Shown: positions 51,539 through 60,890, counted from the stretch's first letter. The stretch is DNA of 64,000 nt from Bacteroidetes bacterium ADurb.Bin037 (GCA_002071175.1 MWER01000016.1:154203-218202), one strand, 5' to 3'. Numbers and translations are program-made. Notes: generated by a model from the sequence alone, not told the origin.

Positions 51539-53896
51539 ATGAAAAGATCAATAATAAGCCTGTTTATTCTATTTCCATTCCTATTAAACGCACAATCCTT
51601 CCGGGGGAAGGTATTTATTTCAGATGAGCACGGTAACGTACAGCCGGCCGTGGCAGCCCTCGTTTACTGGGTCCCTGCAAAACAGGGCGATCCAGCAGAG
51701 CATCCCGTATATACGGCAAATGACGGATCGTTTATTATCAAGGCAGGTTCTTCGGGAATGCTGGCGGCATCTTATATGGGATATGCGGCAGATACCCTGA
51801 AGGTGGAACACGTTACCGGAGAAATTGAATTCATATTGTATGAAGATGCCGGAGTATTGGAAGTCCTGAACATTACCGGACGCCGGCAGAGCCAGTATGT
51901 TTCCCGTATGGCCCCGGTAAAAACAGAGGTAATCACCGCAGCCGGCCTGTGTAAAATGGCCTGTTGCAATCTCGCGGAAAGTTTTGAGAATTCGGCCAGT
52001 GTATCCGTCGGTTATGCCGATGCGGTCACGGGTGCCCGACAGATCCGCCTTCTGGGTCTGAGCGGGAATTACACCCAAATGCTGGAAGAGAACCGGCCTG
52101 TCATGAGGGGAATACAAATGCCTTTCGGTTTTTCTTTCGTTCCGGGACAGTGGCTGGAAAGCATACAGATAGCCAAAGGGACCGGTTCGGTAGTGAACGG
52201 TCATGAAGCGATTACCGGTCAGATCAATATGGAATACAGAAAGCCCACAGCCCTGATGCCTCTTTTTGTGAACCTGTTCCTTAATAATGCCTTGAAAACG
52301 GAGGCGAACGTCGTTTCTTCTCTTCAACTCAACGATAATTGGAGTACCGTGATTCTGGCGCATGGTTCTGCGGACCTGATGCAGCACGATGGTGACGGTG
52401 ACGGTTTTTTAGATGACCCGCTTACTACCAGGGCTACCCTGGCTAACAGGTGGTTGTATGCCCCGCAGTCCGGATTTCAGCTTCGGTTTGGTTTCAGAGG
52501 ATTGTACGAAGACAGGAAAGGCGGACAAAAAGACAATGAATGGGTATTACCCGGGGAATCGAGAGATAACACACTATGGGGGTCCCGGATATTGAACAAG
52601 GGTGTTAATGCTTATATAAAACTGGGAATCCCACTGGTTAAGCATGACCATGATCACGATCATGAGTACGACAACGATCATGATCAAGATCAAGACCATG
52701 ACCATGAAACGGAGGTTGCAGCAGAAGATGAAAACCATGTGGACCCGAACATAGCACTGATACTGGACTACAATCTGCACAGCCAGGATGCCTATTTCGG
52801 ATTGAAAGATTTCAATGCCCTGCAACGGGAAGTATTTGCCAATGCCGCCTTTATGTCCAGTATCGGTAAGTATCACAGGATCACCGTGGGAGTAAGTGCA
52901 CGGTGGGAACGCCTGGACCAGGTTTTACTGGATAGGTGGCCTGCAGGCGGAGAGGAGTCGTTCGATTTGGGCAAGCGTGAAAACGTTTATGGAGCGTACG
53001 GAGAGTATACACTCAATATGGACGACAAACTGGTCTTTATTGCCGGTGCCAGGGCCGACTACAATTCAATCTATGGGTGGTTGTTCACTCCAGGGGTAAA
53101 CCTGAGATACAATTTTACAGAGGACCTTGTTTTCAGGGCTACTGCCGGCAGGGGTTTCCGTTCTCCAAACAGCATTACCGATCATATAGGGGTGCTATCT
53201 ACCGGACGCAGGATTCTGTTTGAAGGAACGCCCGGTCTGGAAGAAGCCTGGACATACGGACTGAATCTGACATTGGAACTGCCCTTCGGTCACGGGGAAA
53301 AATCTTCACTGGGTCTGGAATATTTTCGCACCGATTTTATGAACCAGCTGATCGCTGACCAGGAATACCTTTGGGATGCACAGATCCCCTCCATTCTTTT
53401 TTATAATCTGGAAGGCCGTTCGTTTACCAATACATGGCAGGTGGATTTTACTACTGAACCGTTTAAAGGATTTTCCGTTCTGGCAACTTTCCGTTATAAC
53501 GATTCCAAAGTACATCTGAAAGGACAAGGGTTGACGGAGCGTCCCCTTACCAGTAAATTCAAAGGTGTGCTGAATCTTCAATATACAACGCCTTCGGATA
53601 CCTGGGTCTTTGATGTTACTGCGCAATTGAACGGTCCGGCAAGGATCCCTGATTTTGCCGCCGGTACCGGTCAGAAGTATTCTCCTATCTTCCCGATGTT
53701 CTATGCCCAGATCACAAAAAAAATCAATAAGGTTGAGATCTATGCGGGAGGGGAGAACTTGTTGAATTACCGGCAGCCCAATCCCATCATTTCAGCTGAT
53801 GATCCGTTTTCTCCGAATTTCAATGCCGCTATTATATGGGGACCCCTGATGGGGATAAGGATCTATGCGGGAATGCGTCTGTCGTTGTACAGGTAA
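51539..53896 (+). CDS. TonB-dependent receptor with His/Asp-rich loop, likely metal uptake
   Basis: A 785-residue outer-membrane importer. It has a signal peptide (about 1-19, FLLNAQ), a carboxypeptidase-regulatory-like domain (about 21-100) and a plug (about 115-235) with ITAAGLCKMACCNLAESFEN, unusually rich in Cys. In the barrel an external loop near residues 367-392 is almost all His and Asp (KHDHDHDHEYDNDHDQDQ and on), a candidate metal sponge. The barrel ends RIYAGMRLSLYR. The combination with the upstream His/Cys-rich protein points to a copper, zinc or metal-complex substrate. Confidence 0.92.
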   Translation: MKRSIISLFILFPFLLNAQSFRGKVFISDEHGNVQPAVAALVYWVPAKQGDPAEHPVYTANDGSFIIKAGSSGMLAASYMGYAADTLKVEHVTGEIEFILYEDAGVLEVLNITGRRQSQYVSRMAPVKTEVITAAGLCKMACCNLAESFENSASVSVGYADAVTGARQIRLLGLSGNYTQMLEENRPVMRGIQMPFGFSFVPGQWLESIQIAKGTGSVVNGHEAITGQINMEYRKPTALMPLFVNLFLNNALKTEANVVSSLQLNDNWSTVILAHGSADLMQHDGDGDGFLDDPLTTRATLANRWLYAPQSGFQLRFGFRGLYEDRKGGQKDNEWVLPGESRDNTLWGSRILNKGVNAYIKLGIPLVKHDHDHDHEYDNDHDQDQDHDHETEVAAEDENHVDPNIALILDYNLHSQDAYFGLKDFNALQREVFANAAFMSSIGKYHRITVGVSARWERLDQVLLDRWPAGGEESFDLGKRENVYGAYGEYTLNMDDKLVFIAGARADYNSIYGWLFTPGVNLRYNFTEDLVFRATAGRGFRSPNSITDHIGVLSTGRRILFEGTPGLEEAWTYGLNLTLELPFGHGEKSSLGLEYFRTDFMNQLIADQEYLWDAQIPSILFYNLEGRSFTNTWQVDFTTEPFKGFSVLATFRYNDSKVHLKGQGLTERPLTSKFKGVLNLQYTTPSDTWVFDVTAQLNGPARIPDFAAGTGQKYSPIFPMFYAQITKKINKVEIYAGGENLLNYRQPNPIISADDPFSPNFNAAIIWGPLMGIRIYAGMRLSLYR

Positions 53897-53910
53897 GTCG
53901 GATTATTGGG

Positions 53911-53918
53911 TATATTTG
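53911..53918 (+). promoter_or_regulatory. -7 box of the GH9/deacetylase gene
   Basis: TATATTTG lies 24 nt before the ATG at 53943, so the gene can be expressed separately from the TonB receptor. Confidence 0.5.
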
Positions 53919-53942
53919 GAACGGATATTAAAAACAGGCTTT

Positions 53943-56489
53943 ATGTTAAGATTATTTATCTGTATTCTGGTATGCTCATTTACCTTGCAAACGTCAATAG
54001 CACAGGAAACGGGTGCTTGGATACGGATCAACCAGGCGGGATACCTGCCCGGAGACATTAAGGTTGCCGTATTCCTGTCTATAGAAGAAACGGACCCGTC
54101 CGGATTCCGTATCGTGGATATGCGGACCGGGGATTGTGTCTTTTCCGGATCACCGGAAGACGGTCTGATGGTACAGGCCCCGGCTGAAAAGTGGGGTATG
54201 GGAAAGGCTTACCGGCTTCATTTTTCCGGTTTACAGGAGGAAGGAGGATACCGGATAAGAATTGATCTTCCGGGGAAAGGCACGGTGGAATCCCCCGGAT
54301 TTCGCATTGGTGCGGAAGTATACGAAGGCACTGCTGATCTTCTGCTAACCTACATGAGGCAACAACGTTGCGGGGACAACCCGTTCCTGGACGCCCAGTG
54401 TCATCAGCATGACGGTTATATAGTGTTACATCCGGAACGTTCCGGGGAAAAGATTGATGTAAGGGGAGGTTGGCACGATGCGACCGATTACCTGCAATAT
54501 CTTGCTACGAGTGCCAATGCTACGTTCCAGATGATGTTCGCGTACAGCCAGGTGGAAGACAAAACCGTATTCGGGGACTGTTTTGATGCTACGGGTCGTC
54601 CCGGTGCTAACGGGATCCCGGACATCCTGGACGAGGTTCGGTGGGGATTGGAATGGCTCCTGAAAATGAATCCGGAAGACAAGGTCATGTTCAACCAAAT
54701 AGCCGATGACAGGGATCACGTGGGGTTCAGGCTTCCGGTAGGTGACCGGGCCGATTACGGCTGGGGGCCCGACAATGGCCGACCCGTCTATTTCATTACC
54801 GGTGAGCGGCAAGGTTTAAAGGAACATATCAACAGGACTACTGGTGTTGCCTCTTCGGCAGGGAAATTTGCTTCGGCTTTTGCCCTCGGAGCGGAATTGT
54901 TCAAGGACATTGACCCTGAACTGGCTTCGAAAATGAAAGCCAAGGCATTGCCGGCTTATGCCTTTGCGGAAGAAAAGCCGGGAAATACTCAGACATGTTG
55001 CGTAGTCTCACCGTATTTTTATGAGGAAGACAATTATGTAGATGACATCCAGTTGGCGGCAGCTGTGTTCCATCACCTGGGAGCGGGGGAGCAGTGGCTT
55101 CAAAAGGCCGATTACTGGGGGCAGTTGGAAGAGGTGACCCCATGGATGGAACTGGGAAGGGCCAGGCATTACCAGTTTTACCCCTTCATCAATCTGGGAC
55201 ATTATTACCTGGCTTCCTCGGATACTCCCGTTGCAGAAAAATATACGGAATACATGCGAAGGGGATTGGAACATATCCGGCAACGGAGCAAGGATTGTGC
55301 ATTTATGAACGGGGTGCCTTTTATGTGGTGTTCCAATAATATGGTAGTTGCAGCCATAACCCAGGCAGATCTGTATTACACGATCACAGGCGATGAGACT
55401 TATCGTGAGATGGAGGCTTCGCTGCGCGACTGGCTCTTTGGATGCAATCCCTGGGGAACATCCATGATCGTTGATTTCCCGAAAGGAGGAGATTATCCGG
55501 AGAGGCCCCATACATCGTACCTTCCGACATTGGGCAAAAGCACTCCCGGCGGACTGATAGATGGCCCGCAGCTGAGGGAACGCCTGAAAGACCATAGTCA
55601 ATATATATCGTTGGCCGACGGAGCGGAATCTTATGCTCCGTTCAATCAGGGGGTAGCCCTGTACCACGACGAGATCTGGGATTATGCCACCAACGAGCCC
55701 ACTATGGACGGAACCGCTTCGTTAAGCTATTACCTGGCCAGGCGGGAAGTTGAGGGCAGGAAGGAGGCTGCCGGACTCAGGGAGCGCAACGTTCGGCCTT
55801 CAGTCGAAAGAGATACCAGGGGAGGAATTATACGAATGGAACCCGAATCCCGGAAAATTTTCCTGACTTTTACGGCAGACGAGCGTTTTGAAGGGGGCCG
55901 GACGGTTCTTGAAACGTTGAGTAAACACAGGATAAAGGCTTCTTTCTTCCTTACGGGCAATTGTCTTCGTGATCCGCAATGGAAAGAACTCGTACAGGAG
56001 ATCATAGGCCGGGGCCATTATGTGGGTCCCCATGGGGACAAACACTTGCTCTATGCACCGTGGGGCGGTGATATTGAAAAGTCTCTTGTAACTCCCGACA
56101 GCCTGCAAAAAGACATAACAGACAATCTGGCGGAACTTTCAGGCGCAGGGATTGATCTGTCCCGGATCAGGTGGTTCATGCCTTCTTACGAACATTTCAA
56201 TACAGAAACCGTCCGGGTTGCCGCAACCGTGGGTATGGAAGTAATACATCCCACACCGGGAATCCTGACACGAGCGGATTATACGACACCCGATATGGAT
56301 TCTTACAGGAGTTCGCGAGAACTGATCGATCAGCTTTACGATATGGAAAAGAGACAGGGACTCAATGGAGCCATTATTTTGATCCACCCGGGGGTGGAAG
56401 CCTCCCGGACCGACAAGTTGTACGATCACCTGGATCAGATTATAAAGAGACTTAAACGCAGGGGATATATTTTTGATCGAATGCCCTGA
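53943..56489 (+). CDS. Secreted GH9 glycoside hydrolase fused to a polysaccharide-deacetylase-like domain
   Basis: An 848-residue exported enzyme (start at 53943 for a normal signal peptide ending TSIAQ). An Ig-like CelD_N domain (about 24-125, WIRINQAGYLPGDIKVAVF) precedes the GH9 catalytic domain (about 130-600). GGWHDATDYLQY gives catalytic Asp179 and Asp182; NEPTMDGTASLSYYLA gives the acid Glu585. A NodB/CE4-like domain (about 635-848) follows: LTFTADERFEGG replaces the usual TFDDGP, GPHGDKHL keeps His697 and His701, and RWFMPSYEHFN and ILIHPG are later motifs. It may act on beta-glucan-type chains; the changed first CE4 motif makes deacetylation doubtful. Confidence 0.92.
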   Translation: MLRLFICILVCSFTLQTSIAQETGAWIRINQAGYLPGDIKVAVFLSIEETDPSGFRIVDMRTGDCVFSGSPEDGLMVQAPAEKWGMGKAYRLHFSGLQEEGGYRIRIDLPGKGTVESPGFRIGAEVYEGTADLLLTYMRQQRCGDNPFLDAQCHQHDGYIVLHPERSGEKIDVRGGWHDATDYLQYLATSANATFQMMFAYSQVEDKTVFGDCFDATGRPGANGIPDILDEVRWGLEWLLKMNPEDKVMFNQIADDRDHVGFRLPVGDRADYGWGPDNGRPVYFITGERQGLKEHINRTTGVASSAGKFASAFALGAELFKDIDPELASKMKAKALPAYAFAEEKPGNTQTCCVVSPYFYEEDNYVDDIQLAAAVFHHLGAGEQWLQKADYWGQLEEVTPWMELGRARHYQFYPFINLGHYYLASSDTPVAEKYTEYMRRGLEHIRQRSKDCAFMNGVPFMWCSNNMVVAAITQADLYYTITGDETYREMEASLRDWLFGCNPWGTSMIVDFPKGGDYPERPHTSYLPTLGKSTPGGLIDGPQLRERLKDHSQYISLADGAESYAPFNQGVALYHDEIWDYATNEPTMDGTASLSYYLARREVEGRKEAAGLRERNVRPSVERDTRGGIIRMEPESRKIFLTFTADERFEGGRTVLETLSKHRIKASFFLTGNCLRDPQWKELVQEIIGRGHYVGPHGDKHLLYAPWGGDIEKSLVTPDSLQKDITDNLAELSGAGIDLSRIRWFMPSYEHFNTETVRVAATVGMEVIHPTPGILTRADYTTPDMDSYRSSRELIDQLYDMEKRQGLNGAIILIHPGVEASRTDKLYDHLDQIIKRLKRRGYIFDRMP

Positions 56490-56514
56490 TCTGATAACGG
56501 AAACGGTTTTTTTA

Positions 56515-56522
56515 TATATTTG
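56515..56522 (+). promoter_or_regulatory. -7 box of the NfnAB-like operon
   Basis: TATATTTG stands 23 nt before the ATG at 56546. A TTTG-like -33 is not clear. Confidence 0.55.
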
Positions 56523-56545
56523 CGTTGTCTAACGAACCCGATTCT

Positions 56546-57403
56546 ATGTATAAAATATTGAAAAAACGCATCCTGGCACCCGACATCTGTCTTATGGAAG
56601 TGTCAGCGTACCGCGTTGCATCCAGTGCACAACCCGGACAGTTTGTTATTGTAAGAGTGAATCAGCATGGGGAGAGGGTGCCCCTGACCATCTGCGACTT
56701 CGATCCCGTTGCCGGGTCGGTAACTATCGTGACCCAACGAGTGGGCGCATCATCGCGCAAGATATTAGCCCTTGAGGAGGGAGATGCCTTTGTCGATTTT
56801 GTAGGACCTTTGGGAATGCCTTCGGAATTCGTTCATGAAAAAGATGAAGTCTTGCAAAACAAGAAATATCTGTTTATTGCCGGGGGATTGGGTACTGCGC
56901 CGGTTTATCCCCAGGTCAAATATTTACATACCAGAGGAGTACAGGCAGAAGTGATAATAGGTGCCAAAACCCGTGAGCTGATTATCATGGAAGAGGAAAT
57001 GATGCAGGTGGCTTCCCGGGTCCATATCTGTACCGATGACGGTTCTTACGGATTTAAGGGGTTGGTAACTGCAAAACTGAAGGAATTGCTGGACAACGGG
57101 AATCATTACGATCAGGCGGTAGCCATAGGGCCCATGATTATGATGAAGTTCGTTACGTTGACGGCCCGTGATTACTCTCTTCCGCTCATTGTCAGCCTGA
57201 ACACCCTTATGGTGGACGGTACCGGGATGTGTGGTGCCTGCCGTGTGACTGTGGGAGGTCAGACACGTTTTGCCTGTGTGGATGGTCCCGAATTTGACGC
57301 GTATCAGGTAGATTTTGATGAAGCAATAAGAAGACAATCCATGTATAAGGAACAGGAAATTGAAGCTGATCACAAATGCAAAATCGGTTTAGGTAATGGA
57401 TAA
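56546..57403 (+). CDS. NfnA/SudB-like ferredoxin-NADP+ oxidoreductase, FAD/[2Fe-2S] subunit
   Basis: A 285-residue flavoprotein of the dihydroorotate-dehydrogenase electron-transfer family. A FAD-binding barrel (about 1-95, QPGQFVIVRVNQHGERVPLTICD) is followed by an NAD-binding domain (about 100-210, FIAGGLGTAPVYPQVK). The C-terminal [2Fe-2S] site is DGTGMCGACRVTVGGQTRFACVDG. Together with the next gene it resembles NfnAB (electron-bifurcating NADH-dependent ferredoxin:NADP+ reductase) or sulfide dehydrogenase. I chose the start at 56546; an upstream TTG is less likely. It overlaps the next gene by 8 bp. Confidence 0.92.
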   Translation: MYKILKKRILAPDICLMEVSAYRVASSAQPGQFVIVRVNQHGERVPLTICDFDPVAGSVTIVTQRVGASSRKILALEEGDAFVDFVGPLGMPSEFVHEKDEVLQNKKYLFIAGGLGTAPVYPQVKYLHTRGVQAEVIIGAKTRELIIMEEEMMQVASRVHICTDDGSYGFKGLVTAKLKELLDNGNHYDQAVAIGPMIMMKFVTLTARDYSLPLIVSLNTLMVDGTGMCGACRVTVGGQTRFACVDGPEFDAYQVDFDEAIRRQSMYKEQEIEADHKCKIGLGNG

Positions 57404-58775
57404 AAAAACAAGAATACCTGTAAGGGGACAAGACCCTGTTGTCAGAAGAGGAAATTTCGAAGAAGTAAGTTACGGTTACAATGCAGAAGAAGCGGTTCTG
57501 GAAGCTTCACGCTGCATACAATGCAAGAATCCCAAATGTGTGCAGGGCTGCCCGGTGACCATCCAAATCCCTCAGTTCATCAAAGCCATTTTAGACGGAG
57601 ATATGCCCAAGGCAGCATCTATCATTGCCCGGGATTCTTCATTGCCGGCTATATGCGGGCGTGTCTGTCCTCAGGAATCGCAATGCGAAGGTGTCTGTAT
57701 TATGGGCATTAAACATGAACCCATATCCATTGGGAAGCTTGAGCGTTATGTAGCTGATTGGGCGCGCGAGAACAATTATTCTACGATAAAAAAGGCCGTT
57801 CCCAACGGCAAAAAAGTAGCTGTGGTCGGATCCGGTCCGGCCGGTCTTGCTTGTGCTACAGACCTGGCCAAGGCAGGATGCAGTGTGACGATATTTGAGT
57901 CGCTTCACAAACCGGGTGGAGTTCTGGTCTATGGGATTCCGGAGTTTCGTTTGCCTAAGGAAGATGTGGTGGAATATGAGATTGGACAGGTCCGGAAACT
58001 GGGTGTGGAAATAGAATGTAATGTAGTCGTAGGCCGGACGGTGACTGTTGATCAATTGTTTGAAAAAGAGGGATTTGATGCCGTATTCGTTGGTACGGGT
58101 GCAGGTTTACCTAAATTTTTGGGTATCCCCGGAGAGAATTTCAACGGAGTAGTTTCGGCCAATGAATTTCTGACCAGGAGCAACCTCATGGTTGCTTATT
58201 CCCCTGATTTTGACACACCCATATATGTGGGCCGGAGGGTAGTTGTGGTCGGTGGTGGGAATGTGGCCATGGATGCCGCCCGTACCGCATTGAGGATGGG
58301 TGCGGAAGTAACCGTTGTTTACCGCCGGACAGAAAAGGAAATGCCTGCCCGTATTGAAGAAGTCCACCATGCCAGGGAAGAAGGGGTGATCTTCCGGATG
58401 TTGACTAATCCTGTAGCCGTTTTGGGCGATGAGAAAGGGTGGGTGACCGGTTTGCGGTGCATCCGGATGGAGCTGGGAGAGCCCGATGAGAGCGGCAGAC
58501 GCAGACCTGTCGAGATCCCCGGTTCAGAGTTTGATATTGAATGTGATGTGTCTATCATAGCCCTGGGAACATCTTCCAATCCGCTGATAGCCCGTACGAC
58601 TCCGGGGCTTAACATGAACAGGCATAATGGGATTGTTGCCGATGAAAGAGGGATCACATCGCGTCCCGGCGTATTTGCAGGAGGTGATGTCGTGACCGGT
58701 GCCGCGACCGTCATACTGGCGATGGGAGCCGGCCGCCAGGCGGCAAGATCAATCCTCGAATATCTTGGAGTATAG
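57396..58775 (+). CDS. gltA: NfnB/GltD-like NADPH-dependent oxidoreductase, iron-sulfur flavoprotein
   Basis: A 459-residue large subunit, usually labelled GltA (NADPH-dependent glutamate synthase, homotetrameric). Two [4Fe-4S] sites are formed by CIQCKNPKCVQGCPVTIQIP and CGRVCPQESQCEGVC. FAD-binding VAVVGSGPAGLACATDLAKAG and NADPH-binding VVVVGGGNVAMDAARTALRMGA follow. It is cotranscribed and translationally coupled with the NfnA-like gene, so an electron-bifurcating complex linking NADH, ferredoxin and NADPH is more likely than glutamate synthase. Confidence 0.94.
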   Translation: MDKKTRIPVRGQDPVVRRGNFEEVSYGYNAEEAVLEASRCIQCKNPKCVQGCPVTIQIPQFIKAILDGDMPKAASIIARDSSLPAICGRVCPQESQCEGVCIMGIKHEPISIGKLERYVADWARENNYSTIKKAVPNGKKVAVVGSGPAGLACATDLAKAGCSVTIFESLHKPGGVLVYGIPEFRLPKEDVVEYEIGQVRKLGVEIECNVVVGRTVTVDQLFEKEGFDAVFVGTGAGLPKFLGIPGENFNGVVSANEFLTRSNLMVAYSPDFDTPIYVGRRVVVVGGGNVAMDAARTALRMGAEVTVVYRRTEKEMPARIEEVHHAREEGVIFRMLTNPVAVLGDEKGWVTGLRCIRMELGEPDESGRRRPVEIPGSEFDIECDVSIIALGTSSNPLIARTTPGLNMNRHNGIVADERGITSRPGVFAGGDVVTGAATVILAMGAGRQAARSILEYLGV

Positions 58776-58899
58776 TTTCCCGTAAAGAGAGACGCTTTCT
58801 TTTTTATGGTTCCGTATTGTGCATTGGCTTTGGGAAGTATTTTCCTTAGAAAAGCCGGGTAAAATAGGGGGCATTTTTTTATTGTACGCAGTTTTCATG

Positions 58900-58907
58900 T
58901 ATTTTTG
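58900..58907 (+). promoter_or_regulatory. -7 box of hisS
   Basis: TATTTTTG lies 24 nt before the ATG at 58932. The 155-bp gap after gltA holds no other gene. Confidence 0.5.
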
Positions 58908-58931
58908 CATAGATCAATACAAATAATAACA

Positions 58932-60317
58932 ATGGCACAAAAACCTTCCATCCCCAAAGGAACACGCGACTTTAACCCGGTGGAGGCTTCCCGCCGGAAT
59001 TATATATTTGATACCATCCGAATGGTTTTCAAGGAATTCGGGTATGCGCCCATAGAAACGCCTGCTATGGAAAACCTTTCCACCTTATTGGGAAAATACG
59101 GCGAGGAGGGAGATCGCTTGCTCTTCAAGATACTCAATTCGGGAGACAGTCTGGCTCCCCTGGCCGGAAAAGTGGGATCTGATCCCTCTGATATCGATTC
59201 CAATGCCTTATCGCTTATGATTTGTGACAAGGGGTTGCGCTATGATTTGACCGTTCCTTTTGCCCGGTTTGTGGTGCAACGTCAGAACGAACTTACCTTT
59301 CCCTTTAAGCGCTACCAGATCCAGCCCGTATGGAGGGCCGACAGACCCCAGAAAGGTCGCTACAGGGAATTTTTCCAATGCGATGCCGATGTAATAGGAT
59401 CGGATTCCCTGTACAATGAGTTTGAAATGGTTCAGTTGGTAGATGCCGTTTTTAGCCGCTTTGACATACGGGTGTTACTTAAGATAAACAACAGAAAGGT
59501 GTTGGCCGGTATTGCGGAGATCATGGGATATCCCGACAGGTTGATTGATATAACCGTGGCCATGGACAAGTTTGACAAGAACGGTCTGGAGGGGGTAAGG
59601 CAGGAACTTTTGGAAAAGGGTATTACACCCGAAGGGCTTTCGCGACTGGAACCGTTGTTGTTGTTTAAAGGCATTACCGTTTCCAAGATCGCTTTCCTGA
59701 CCAGGCTTTTTGAAGATGGAGCATCGGATATAGGTATGAAAGGTGTGGAAGAGATGAAATGGCTCTTTTCCCTGATAGAACAGGTGGGAGTAAGTCATCC
59801 GGTCGAATTGGATCTGAGCCTGGCACGTGGCCTGAATTATTATACGGGGTCTATTTTTGAGGTCAAGGCACAGGATTTTGCCATAGGAAGCATTTGCGGG
59901 GGTGGGAGGTACGACGACCTTACAGGTATCTTCGGGTTGAAAAATATGTCCGGGGTTGGGATTTCGTTTGGGGCGGACAGGATATACGACGTTTTGTTGG
60001 GATTGGATAAATTTCCCCAGGAGGTCATGGAAGCGCCGCGCATTGTCTTTTTCAATATGGGAGAGAAGGAGGTGGCCGAAGCACTGGGTTATATGAAGGT
60101 ATTGCGAAATGCCGGGATTGCCTGTGAGTTGTATCCAGAAGCAGTAAAACTGAAAAAGCAGTTTGATTATGCGGCACGCAAGGGGATCAGAAATGCGGCC
60201 ATAATTGGGGAAAAGGAAATGGAAAACAAACAGGTCACGTTGAAAGACCTGGTTTCAGGTGATCAGCAGACGCTTGATCCTCAGGACTTTTTTAATATGT
60301 TTGGAGTATTGGCGTAA
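58932..60317 (+). CDS. hisS: Histidyl-tRNA synthetase
   Basis: A 461-residue class II synthetase. Motif 2 is PVWRADRPQKGRYREFFQCDADVIG, the HisA motif is LARGLNYYTGSIFEVKA, and motif 3 is GICGGGRYDDL-like (SICGGGRYDDL) with GVGISFGADRIYDVL. The C-terminal anticodon-binding domain (about 365-461) is complete. I chose the ATG at 58932 (MAQKPSIPKGTRDFNP). The last 18 bases overlap the -33 element of the tRNA promoter. Confidence 0.96.
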   Translation: MAQKPSIPKGTRDFNPVEASRRNYIFDTIRMVFKEFGYAPIETPAMENLSTLLGKYGEEGDRLLFKILNSGDSLAPLAGKVGSDPSDIDSNALSLMICDKGLRYDLTVPFARFVVQRQNELTFPFKRYQIQPVWRADRPQKGRYREFFQCDADVIGSDSLYNEFEMVQLVDAVFSRFDIRVLLKINNRKVLAGIAEIMGYPDRLIDITVAMDKFDKNGLEGVRQELLEKGITPEGLSRLEPLLLFKGITVSKIAFLTRLFEDGASDIGMKGVEEMKWLFSLIEQVGVSHPVELDLSLARGLNYYTGSIFEVKAQDFAIGSICGGGRYDDLTGIFGLKNMSGVGISFGADRIYDVLLGLDKFPQEVMEAPRIVFFNMGEKEVAEALGYMKVLRNAGIACELYPEAVKLKKQFDYAARKGIRNAAIIGEKEMENKQVTLKDLVSGDQQTLDPQDFFNMFGVLA

Positions 60318-60331
60318 TATTTGTATATTTG
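60300..60331 (+). promoter_or_regulatory. Promoter of the initiator tRNA gene
   Basis: TTTG (60300-60303, inside the hisS end) and TATATTTG (60324-60331) are 20 bp apart. The mature tRNA starts 12 bases downstream. Confidence 0.75.
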
Positions 60332-60342
60332 CGTTTCTATAT

Positions 60343-60415
<73 letters not shown>

Positions 60416-60421
60416 CAAAGC

Positions 60422-60454
60422 AAAACAAGACATCGAAGGGTGTCTTGTTTTTTT
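60422..60454 (+). terminator. Rho-independent terminator of the tRNA gene
   Basis: AAAACAAGAC pairs with GTCTTGTTTT, loop of about ten bases, followed by TTTTTT. It is seven bases after the tRNA. Confidence 0.85.
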
Positions 60455-60610
60455 ATGTATCGTAGCTTTGTTGTATTCTGTTTAACAATGCTGAAATAGA
60501 ACGTTATCGGATTTTTCGGTAGCCGGTCGTATAAGGGACTTGTCCAGTTAGTTTTCCAAACTTTTTGTCTCAAATTGGTTTAAAATCTTCCCTACTTCAA
60601 TTTTTCTGAT

Positions 60611-60618
60611 TAACTTTG
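60611..60618 (+). promoter_or_regulatory. -7 box of the cobalamin-riboswitch transcript
   Basis: TAACTTTG matches TAnnTTTG and lies 10-12 nt before the first riboswitch stem. No clear -33 TTTG is present at 19-22 bp. Between the tRNA terminator and here (60455-60610) I see no gene. Confidence 0.55.
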
Positions 60619-60627
60619 TAACCATAT

Positions 60628-60785
60628 TCGGTTCTTATTGATTAAAAGGGAATCCTGTGAAAATCAGGAACTATCCCCGTAGCTGTAAGTTCCAAAAAAG
60701 GGTTTTATCACTCCTGCCACTGTTCTAATTTATTTAGGATGGGAAGGCGGTAAAACCGGAACAAGTCAGAAGACCTGCCGGATAT
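60628..60785 (+). ncRNA. Cobalamin (B12) riboswitch
   Basis: The order of conserved elements fits the adenosylcobalamin-type aptamer: CGGTTC, GATTAAAAGGGAATCCTGTGAAAATCAGGA then ACTATCCCCGTAGCTGTAAG, CTGCCACTG, GGGAAGGCGG and the B12 box AAGTCAGAAGACCTGCC (60763-60779). Downstream, GCAGGT (60852-60857), 35 bases before the nrdD start, is complementary to ACCTGC in the B12 box, giving a plausible expression switch at translation. It probably represses nrdD and the following genes when cobalamin is plentiful. Confidence 0.9.
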
Positions 60786-60890
60786 AACATATCGTAGCTT
60801 TCGGGTGAAAGGCGAGAGAAGTTACTTCTGTAATTATTCTTTTACATTCCCGCAGGTTACCATTTATTAACTTTTAAAATTCATAATGTT

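Noticed and set aside
52636..52720. Repeat-like CATGATCACGATCATG tract in the TonB receptor
   Set aside because: It is coding sequence for the His/Asp loop, not a CRISPR array or transposon end; repeat units are uneven and in frame.
58776..58931. Possible hairpins in the gltA-hisS gap (GGCTTTGGGAAG...AAAAGCC)
   Set aside because: Pairing is interrupted and not followed by a T-run; I cannot support a terminator or RNA element.
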